From positions 90,829 through 154,828 of the forward strand of contig NZ_PEBQ01000030.1 of NCBI RefSeq assembly GCF_002738225.1: a stretch of DNA of 64,000 nucleotides, read 5' to 3'. The notes below the pieces were generated by a model. The model had not been told where the DNA came from. It saw only the letters and a list, made by a program, of their open reading frames with translations, and searched no databases. The stretch's first letter is position 1, and every line of letters starts with the position of its first letter. The stretch is from Acetobacter pomorum. GTDB taxonomy: Bacteria > Pseudomonadota > Alphaproteobacteria > Acetobacterales > Acetobacteraceae. The translations under genes were made by a program, and so were the position numbers. Shown here one piece after another: positions 33,087 through 40,200 of the stretch.

Positions 33087-34310
33087 ATGGCTGCGGGTAC
33101 AACCACCGGATATGCGGCTGGTGAACAGACCAATACCAGCCCTGTCGATTACGCGCAGGAAATCACTTACAACACGCCGCCAGCAGGCACCTACCAGCGC
33201 CTGCGCATAACGGGCGAAAGCGTGGCGGCGCAGGACAGCACCACCGCCCTGGATGAAATCAACGATCTGCCAGAAACTGCCGAAACCATTCTGACAGCAC
33301 GTTCCACCAGCGGCAGCATCAATGGCATGCTGTCCTATGGCACGTATGATGACTTTTTCGCGGGCATTCTGGGTGCGGACTGGGGCACCACTTTTTTTGC
33401 CAGTCAAAGCTCTGGCGCAACCCTTAACCCGCGCCCTGATGGCGCCACCTGCAATATCAAACTATTCACGGCGGATTCAATAACCGGACAATATGTAAGC
33501 AGAAGCTTTGTCTCCGTAACGGGATTTTCCAATCCTGCCAATAACGGTATTTTCCTGTTAGACGTGTGTGGCTATAATCCAGACACCGCGCCAAACTCCA
33601 TCGTCATACGGATATTCAATCCCAACTGTGTCAATGAGACGGCAACAGGAAGAGTTACGGTCAAATCACTGGATCTGATCAACGCCAACACGGACAAAAC
33701 CTATACACTCCGCAAAAAACTTGCGGGACAATGGCAGGTCTTTTCCGGGCTGATGGTCAATCAGATACAGATCCAGCTGCAAAAGGGCCAGACACCCACT
33801 GTCCAGATTGATTTTATCGGCTCGGACATGAGCATCACTTCGGTGGATATCTCCAGCGCGGTCAATGCTGTCACCACCAGCCCGCTGATGGATGTGGTCT
33901 CCGGTTTTCTGGGCTGCTCCATTTTTGGGGCCAAGCCCGCAGGGTGCATCCAGTCCGCCACCATCACCCTCGCACGCGATGGAGCTGCGCAGGATACGGG
34001 CATGGGCCATGTAGGAGCCTGCGGCGTGCAGTTCGGCGCGTTCAAGGCAAGCATGGATATCGAATATTTCTTCAAGGACTACACCGAGTTTCTGGCATGG
34101 CAGGCCGGACAGACAGGTGTTGTCTGGGTGGGTATTCAAGGCAGTGATGGCTACGGATATCAGTTTGCTATTCTCAATGGTCAGATCTTCAATCCCAAGA
34201 ACCCGACCAGTGGCAAGAACAGCACCATTGTCACCACCATCTCTGTCACGGGCAATCCGTTGCCCGGTGGGGGCACGTTCGGAATGACGCGTCTCACGCC
34301 ATCTTCGTGA
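33087..34310 (+). CDS. Major tail tube protein, paralogue 1
   Basis: A 407-residue protein. The N-terminal about 97 residues (GYAAGEQTNTSPVDYAQEIT, STSGSINGMLSYGTYDDFFA) and the C-terminal about 200 (KLAGQWQVFSGLMVNQIQIQ, ATITLARDGAAQDTGMGHVG) are nearly the same as in the next gene. The middle (about residues 98-205) is unrelated. Lambdoid/HK97-type tail-tube position and the phage_tail_2-like pattern support the role. Two different paralogues may assemble in one tube or serve alternately. Confidence 0.8.
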   Translation: MAAGTTTGYAAGEQTNTSPVDYAQEITYNTPPAGTYQRLRITGESVAAQDSTTALDEINDLPETAETILTARSTSGSINGMLSYGTYDDFFAGILGADWGTTFFASQSSGATLNPRPDGATCNIKLFTADSITGQYVSRSFVSVTGFSNPANNGIFLLDVCGYNPDTAPNSIVIRIFNPNCVNETATGRVTVKSLDLINANTDKTYTLRKKLAGQWQVFSGLMVNQIQIQLQKGQTPTVQIDFIGSDMSITSVDISSAVNAVTTSPLMDVVSGFLGCSIFGAKPAGCIQSATITLARDGAAQDTGMGHVGACGVQFGAFKASMDIEYFFKDYTEFLAWQAGQTGVVWVGIQGSDGYGYQFAILNGQIFNPKNPTSGKNSTIVTTISVTGNPLPGGGTFGMTRLTPSS

Positions 34311-34350
34311 TATTTCGCGTTCTTTCTGACTTTTCCGTTTTTCTTTTTCC

Positions 34351-34377
34351 AAAGGCCGCCACTGTGCGGTCTTTTTT
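34351..34377 (+). repeat. Hairpin plus T-run before tail-tube gene 2 (copy 2 of 3)
   Basis: AAAGGCCGC and GCGGTCTTT pair around CACTGT, followed by a T-run and ATTGGAGCA. The 30 bp before it also match the sequence before copy 3. Confidence 0.65.
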
Positions 34378-34392
34378 TATTGGAGCAATGCA

Positions 34393-35634
34393 ATGGCTAC
34401 GGGCGCCACAACCGGATATGCTGCCGGTGAGCAGACCAATACCAGTCCTGTCGATTACGCACAGGAAATCACCTATGACACGCCGCCTGGAGGCACCTAC
34501 CAGCGCCTGCGCATGACGGGCGAAAGCCTTGCCGTGCAGGACAGCACCTCAGCCCCGGATGAAATCACAAGCGTGCCAGAGGTGGCCGAAACCATCCTGA
34601 CGGGACGTTCCACCAGCGGCAGCATCAATGGCGTGCTGTCCTATGGCACATATGATGACTTTTTCGCGGGCATTCTGGGTGCGGACTGGAGTGATCTGGA
34701 ATTTACAACCACCAGTACCCTGATCATCACTTTAAATGACAATGATTCTTCATATGGCGGGTACGCCACGATGTGGGCTAATGATGGCAAGGAAGCCGTT
34801 CTCACATTTCCAAAATCAATGGGGCCATGTCTCGTAACCGCTACGGATAAAACAACAGGGTTTACCTTTACCGCGCCTTGTATGGGCTCGGACCAGAACG
34901 GATACGCCCTGAAATTTGAGAAAAACGCCCTCAGCCCTCTGATGTCTGCGGTCGGAAAAAATACCCTCAGTCCAGGTAGCACGATCACAATCCAGAGCCT
35001 GACCAACGGTGCGATGGGCAAAACCTTTACCATCCGCAAGAAAGTTGCAGGGCAGTGGCAGGTCTATTCCGGCCTGATGGTCAATCAGGTGCAGATCCAG
35101 TTGCAAAAGGGCCAGCCCCCTACGGTCCAGATTGATTTTATCGGCTCGGACATGACCATCACCTCTGTGGATGTCTCCAGCGCGGTCAATGCGGCCACCA
35201 CCAGCCCGCTGATGGATGTGGTCTCCGGGTTTCTGGGCTGCTCCATTTTCGGTTCCAAGCCCGCAGGGTGCATCCAGTCCGCCACCATTACCCTCGCACG
35301 TGATGGTTCCGCGCAGGATACGGGCATGGGCCATGTGGGGGCGTGCGGTGTGCAGTTCGGCTCCTTCAAGGCGAGCATGGATATCGAATATTTCTTTAAG
35401 GACTACACCGAATTTCTGGCGTGGCAGTCCGGGCAGAAAGGTCCCGTCTCTGTGGGTATTCAGGGCAGTGATGGCTACGGGTATCAGTTCGTCATCTACA
35501 ATGGCCGGATCTTCAATCCCAAGAACCCGATCAGCGGCAAGAACGCCACCATTGTCACCACCATTTCCGTCACGGGCAATCCGCTGCCTGGTGGGGGCAC
35601 GTTCGGGATCGCACGGATCATGCCGCCCTCGTAA
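34393..35634 (+). CDS. Major tail tube protein, paralogue 2
   Basis: A 413-residue paralogue of the gene at 33087. The ends are nearly identical (GYAAGEQTNTSPVDYAQEIT at the start; NPLPGGGTFG near the end). The middle (about residues 98-212) differs and includes FPKSMGPCLVTATDKTTGFT. The matching 5' spacers show that gene and leader were duplicated together. Both copies are full length with no frameshift, which argues against recent decay. Confidence 0.8.
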   Translation: MATGATTGYAAGEQTNTSPVDYAQEITYDTPPGGTYQRLRMTGESLAVQDSTSAPDEITSVPEVAETILTGRSTSGSINGVLSYGTYDDFFAGILGADWSDLEFTTTSTLIITLNDNDSSYGGYATMWANDGKEAVLTFPKSMGPCLVTATDKTTGFTFTAPCMGSDQNGYALKFEKNALSPLMSAVGKNTLSPGSTITIQSLTNGAMGKTFTIRKKVAGQWQVYSGLMVNQVQIQLQKGQPPTVQIDFIGSDMTITSVDVSSAVNAATTSPLMDVVSGFLGCSIFGSKPAGCIQSATITLARDGSAQDTGMGHVGACGVQFGSFKASMDIEYFFKDYTEFLAWQSGQKGPVSVGIQGSDGYGYQFVIYNGRIFNPKNPISGKNATIVTTISVTGNPLPGGGTFGIARIMPPS

Positions 35635-35675
35635 CGCGCTGCGTTCTTTCTGACTTTTCCGTTTTTCTTTTGTCC

Positions 35676-35702
35676 AGAGGCCGCCACTGCGCGGCCTTTT
35701 TT
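35676..35702 (+). repeat. Hairpin plus T-run before the tail chaperone gene (copy 3 of 3)
   Basis: AGGCCGC and GCGGCCT pair around CACTGC, then a T-run and ATTGGAGCA ahead of the chaperone start at 35717. Confidence 0.65.
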
Positions 35703-35716
35703 ATTGGAGCATTTTC

Positions 35717-36139
35717 ATGAACCCGACACTTTCTCTTGCAGACCTGAAAACCGACAGCGCCGCCATTGCTGATGGCAAATGGGTCAAAATTGACAAATAT
35801 CCCGGTCTGGAAATCAAAAGCCGTGGCTATACGGACCAGTTTGTGGATGCACAGGCACAGCGTCTGCGCAAGGCAGCGGAACGCTTCCGGGGTGATGTCT
35901 CGGCCATTCCCAACGCCGTGCGCCGCCAGATCAATGCGGGGCTGTTGCGGGACTTTCTCGTGCTGGATGTCAAGGGCCTGCACCATGACCGTGACCGGAA
36001 AAATCCTGTCACAGTCGATCAGTTCCGCGAACTGCTGGGCAATCCCGATTACCGGGAACTGATGGCAGCCTGCTGGGAAGCCGCAGCCCTTGTGACCACG
36101 CAGGCCTCTGAGCATGCCGAGGCAGCCGAGGGAAACTGA
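35717..36139 (+). CDS. Tail assembly chaperone (G-like)
   Basis: A 140-residue protein in the place of lambda gpG, between the tail-tube and tape-measure genes. It starts MNPTLSLADLK and contains HHDRDRKNPVTVDQFRELLG. It ends at the slippery heptamer GGGAAAC (36130-36136) and TGA. A -1 shift there would extend it into the frame that runs to 36495. Such chaperones coat the tape measure protein before tube assembly. Confidence 0.85.
   Translation: MNPTLSLADLKTDSAAIADGKWVKIDKYPGLEIKSRGYTDQFVDAQAQRLRKAAERFRGDVSAIPNAVRRQINAGLLRDFLVLDVKGLHHDRDRKNPVTVDQFRELLGNPDYRELMAACWEAAALVTTQASEHAEAAEGN
36130..36136 (+). promoter_or_regulatory. -1 ribosomal frameshift site (GGGAAAC)
   Basis: The heptamer G GGA AAC sits in the zero frame directly before the TGA stop (36137-36139), the classical X XXY YYZ layout. 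Slipping gives CTG ACC AAG and an open frame of 119 codons. Confidence 0.85.
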
Positions 36140-36495
36140 CCAAGGCGCTGGCATGGCACCTGGAATGGGGCAGCTATGATGAGGAACTCTGGAACGATCT
36201 GCCAGAGGAACATGCCCGCGTGGATCCACAGCCTGAGTTTATGTGGATCTGGCGGGCATGGCATCGGCTGTCCGCATCACGCCAGCGTCTGCCGCAAGGT
36301 TTCAGTGTGGCATTAGGTGCCACAGTCTTTGAAAGCAGCCCCGGCATGATCCCGTGGGAAGTCGTGCAGGCCTGGTCGCATTATCACGGCTACACGCATG
36401 CCGAAATGGCGCTTCTGGATCGGTGCATTGGCGCCATGGACAGGGTGTTCATCGCGTATTGGTCGGAACGCATGAAAAGGCGGATGAAAAAATGA
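36136..36495 (+). CDS. Frameshift-expressed C-terminal part of the tail chaperone (GT-like T domain)
   Basis: This frame begins LTKALAWHLEWGSYDEELWN and has no start codon of its own before ATG 36220. It is therefore reached by -1 frameshifting from the G-like gene, giving a fusion of about 259 residues. The frame holds WIWRAWHRLSASRQRLPQGF and AWSHYHGYTHAEMALLDR, which look like a real helical domain. Known GT proteins recruit tail-tube subunits to the coated tape measure protein. Its stop overlaps the next start as ATGA. Confidence 0.8.
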   Translation: MTKALAWHLEWGSYDEELWNDLPEEHARVDPQPEFMWIWRAWHRLSASRQRLPQGFSVALGATVFESSPGMIPWEVVQAWSHYHGYTHAEMALLDRCIGAMDRVFIAYWSERMKRRMKK

Positions 36496-37208
36496 GCTGG
36501 GCTGCACGACTGCAAAAACCCATGCAGGTTGCCATCAGCCGCAACATGCGTAGTGCAACGGCTCACAAAATTGTGGCCAACAGGATCCGCAAGGAACGCG
36601 ATGCGCTTATTCAGTCAGGCGTGGCATCGGCGCAATATGTGCGGCGTGTGGATGGCAAGATAGGCCTTCCGGAAGAAGCGGCAAAGCTCAATGGCGGCAA
36701 TGTCAGCTATATTTTCAGCACTATTGGCGCAGCCACGGTCTGGGCCTTGGCGGAATTGCGCCAGCGTTCGCCATGCCGCAGTGGAGCCTTCCGTAAAAGC
36801 TGGGCGGTTCTGGTGAATGGCAAGGGCTGGACGGATGCGCCCGGCAAAATCCCCATGGGATCGGAAGTGCGCATTGTGAACACGATGCCCTATGCCCGCA
36901 AGATTGAGGTGGGCGGCCAGCGCATCAGCGTTCCACCTGGGATTGTAGAGGCTGTGCGCAGGCCACTGATGCGCCGCTTTAAACGCATTCGTGCCCAGCG
37001 TGCCTTCAAGCCATTGCAAGGTGGCCGCGATGCCCGTGGTGATCCCCTCCCTTACATTCTGAAGGGTGCGGGCATCGCTTCGGGCATTTCATGGGACAAA
37101 AAAGAGAAAAAATGGACGCAAAAGCATGCTGCTTACGTGAGCAGGCGTGCTGATCGGCAGGCTGGTGAGCAGATGCTCTACCCCACGTTGATCCTGACAG
37201 AAAAGTGA
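36492..37208 (+). CDS. Tail-associated protein (gp10/minor-tail-like), function uncertain
   Basis: A 238-residue basic protein starting MSWAARLQKPM. The segment SGAFRKSWAVLVNGKGWTDA with VRIVNTMPYARKIEVGGQRI follows the pattern of HK97 gp10 or minor-tail Z-like proteins (a KTG..RxS-type start followed by a YA..IE.G strand). The position between the chaperones and the tape measure gene is unusual for those families, so the role is left open. Confidence 0.6.
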   Translation: MSWAARLQKPMQVAISRNMRSATAHKIVANRIRKERDALIQSGVASAQYVRRVDGKIGLPEEAAKLNGGNVSYIFSTIGAATVWALAELRQRSPCRSGAFRKSWAVLVNGKGWTDAPGKIPMGSEVRIVNTMPYARKIEVGGQRISVPPGIVEAVRRPLMRRFKRIRAQRAFKPLQGGRDARGDPLPYILKGAGIASGISWDKKEKKWTQKHAAYVSRRADRQAGEQMLYPTLILTEK

Positions 37209-37217
37209 TGGTGCCCC

Positions 37218-40200
37218 ATGGCAGAGACAGATCTGGTTGAATCGCTAGAGGTTCAGATCACAGCCGTTGATCAGACCGAAAAGGCTACAAAAACTGCCGG
37301 TGACAGTCTGGACAGGGTTGCCGAAAAGGGCGTGACGCTTTCCGATGTCATGTCCGGCATGGGTAAAGCCTCAAAAGCCGCCACTGATACGCTGGCAGAA
37401 GGTGCCAGTGCTGCGGCCGGATCTTTCGAAACGCTGGGCACGCAGGCCGTCTCCCGCGTGAATAGCCTGACCAAGACGCTGGCAGTTCTGAGCGCGCAGC
37501 GTGACAACCTGCGTGCAGAGTTCCAGAAAGCTGCGGATGAAGGGCTGGATACGGCTGCCATCACGGACAATCTGGAGCAGTTGGAAAGCCGGATTGGCCA
37601 TGTTGCCACGGAACTGCAAACGGTTTCCACCAATCTGCAGGCCGCAGCCTTGGGCCAAAAGGCATGGAATGGCCAGCTGGGTGAAGAAAATGCCCTGCTG
37701 AATGGCATCCGTGAGGCAGAAGGCAACCGGGCGCAGGCGCTGGACAAAACCACGGCTGCCATGGCCAGAGGCATTGCCGAGGCTGACAAGCAGGCCGAAG
37801 CCCTGGCCAAGGTCGGAAATGAATTTGATGATCTGACATCTGCAGCCGAACGTCTGCCCGATGCCATGGAACAGGTTGCTGATGCCGCTGTTGATGGCAT
37901 CAATGATATGCGCCGCGTGGCCGAAACCGGGCAGGATGTTCTGGATAGCATGAGTGCGCCGGATGTGGATGCCAATGTTTCTGGAACCGTGGACATACAG
38001 GCGCCAGATCTGTCCAAAACACTGGATGAACAGGAAAAGCTCAAGAACAGCATCAGCAATGTCACGCATGAAGCCAGCGTTGCCAGAGATGAACTGTCCC
38101 AGATGGGCAAGGCAGGACAGCTGGCTGCAGAAGGCATGCAGGCCGGCATGGACAAAGCCACGGCTGCCATGTCCAGAAATGCCGCTGAAGCGGGCAAACA
38201 GAAGCAGGCGCTTTCTGGCGTTGATGCTGAATACAATCTGATTTCTGATACAGTGCAGCGCATGCCTGATGGCATGGAAACAGTATCTGAATCCGTATCT
38301 GCTGATATCAGTAAAATTGAGCGTGCAGCCAAGACCGAACAGGAATCCCTGGGTAGCATCACTGCGCCTGATGTGAATGTCCAAACCCCAGATATGTCTG
38401 GAACATTCCAGCAGCAGGACAGAATTAAGGAGGATCTGAACGATATTAAGAGCGACGCAGGCCTGGTTGCGGGTGAGCTTGCTGGTGTGGACAAAACAAC
38501 GCAGCAGGCATCTGCAGGCCTGCAGCTTGGTCTGGATAGAAGCGCGACCAGTTTTATGCGCACAGGGCGTGCGGCAAGCCAGCTGGCCAAAGTCATGTTG
38601 CAGCTCAATGCAGCAGAAACTCGCTACGATGATATTGTGGCCCAAGCTGCCGCAGTTCCAGATGGCAAATTGGATCCACAGGTCAAGCAGATCGTCGTGC
38701 AGGATGCCAAAGCCAAGGTTGATGCGCTGAAGGCGCAAAAGGATGCCTTGATTGAAGCAGCCCAAGCTGAAGCTGATCTGGACGCGGCGCAACAAAAGTC
38801 CACCAGATCTGGCAAGCTGGAAGCCTACCAGATCACGGAAATCATGGATGATGCCCATAAGTTCTTTGATATGGTTCTGGCTGGTGGCAATCCGTTACAG
38901 GCGTTGTTTTATGAAGTGCCTAACGCGCTTGCAATCGCAGGTGGTAACGGGGGATATGGCGCAGGCCTGTCCATGCTCAAAAATGCTCTGACTGGTCCGG
39001 CTGGCATTGCTGTTGCTGCCGCCGCCGCGGGTGCGGCCATTCTTGGCGTGGGCAAATATGCCGAGAGCGAACAGGAAAGCCTTGCCCAGCTTTCCACACA
39101 TCTGCGCGCCACACGCACTGACTACAATGATATGGCGACCTCTGCTGAAAATGCCGCCCGTGCGCTGCATGATCAGTATGATGATATCTCGCTCTCGGAC
39201 AGCCGCAGCGCGGTGCAGACCATTGCGGCTGTGCCCACAGTGGATGCCAGCCAGATCCAGCGTCTGACAGCAGACAGTCGGGATCTGGCCGCCGTCCTGA
39301 ACACCACAGTGCCTGATGCCGCCAAGACATTGGCAACAGCGCTTGAAGATCCTGCCAAGGAAGCGCAGGAACTGGCTGATCAGCGCCTGCCCGGTTTCAA
39401 CGCCGGTCTGGTGCTAAGCGTGCAGCATATGGTGCAGATGGGCCAGCAGGCCGATGCGGTTTCCCTGGTGATCCAGAAGCTGGAAAGCGCCATTCATGGG
39501 GCTGCGGATCAGGGCTTAACATCATTCCAGATGGCATGGCGCAACCTGAAGGATGAAATGGGCAGCAGCTACAGTGCGATAGCGTCCGAAGCGCGTGGCA
39601 TTGGAGATCTGTTTGTTTCCATGGCCACATCTGGCATCAACAGCCTGACGGATCTGGTCAAGCTGCTGAAAGAGCTTCCGGATGAACTATCCACCGTCTG
39701 GGTCAGCATAAAATCCGGGGCTTCCACCAGCTTTGGCTGGCTGGAAGGCAAGATTGAAAACCTGATGCCCGCCAACGTGCAAAAGCTTATGGCACAGGGC
39801 AACACGGCAGATCCTACGTTCGCCATGCCCAGCAATCCGGCAACATCTGCCACGCATGTGCAGGCAGATGGTGGCATCAAGGCCGTGCAGAGCATGATTG
39901 ATCAGGTCGCGCAGGAACAGCACCTGAATGGTGATATCACCAGCCTGATGCATGCCATTGCCCCGGCGGAAAGCAGCACGGGCCAATACCTGAAAGGCCA
40001 GATTGTGCGCTCCAGCGCGGGAGCCATTGGCGCCATGCAGGTAAAGCAGGACAATGCCGCCGGGAATGATCTGACAGATCTGCACGGCAATGTTTCTGCC
40101 AGTGCCCAGCTTCTGGAGCATCTATACACCAAATATGATGGTGATCAGACACTGGTTGCCATGGCCTATAACTGGGGAGAAACCAACCTAGACCGCTATT

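Noticed and set aside
37271..38608. Long minus-strand open frame (445 codons) opposite the tape measure gene
   Set aside because: It is a codon-bias shadow: the plus-strand frame is a clear tape measure protein with repeats and a known domain, and the minus frame has no plausible start context or composition.
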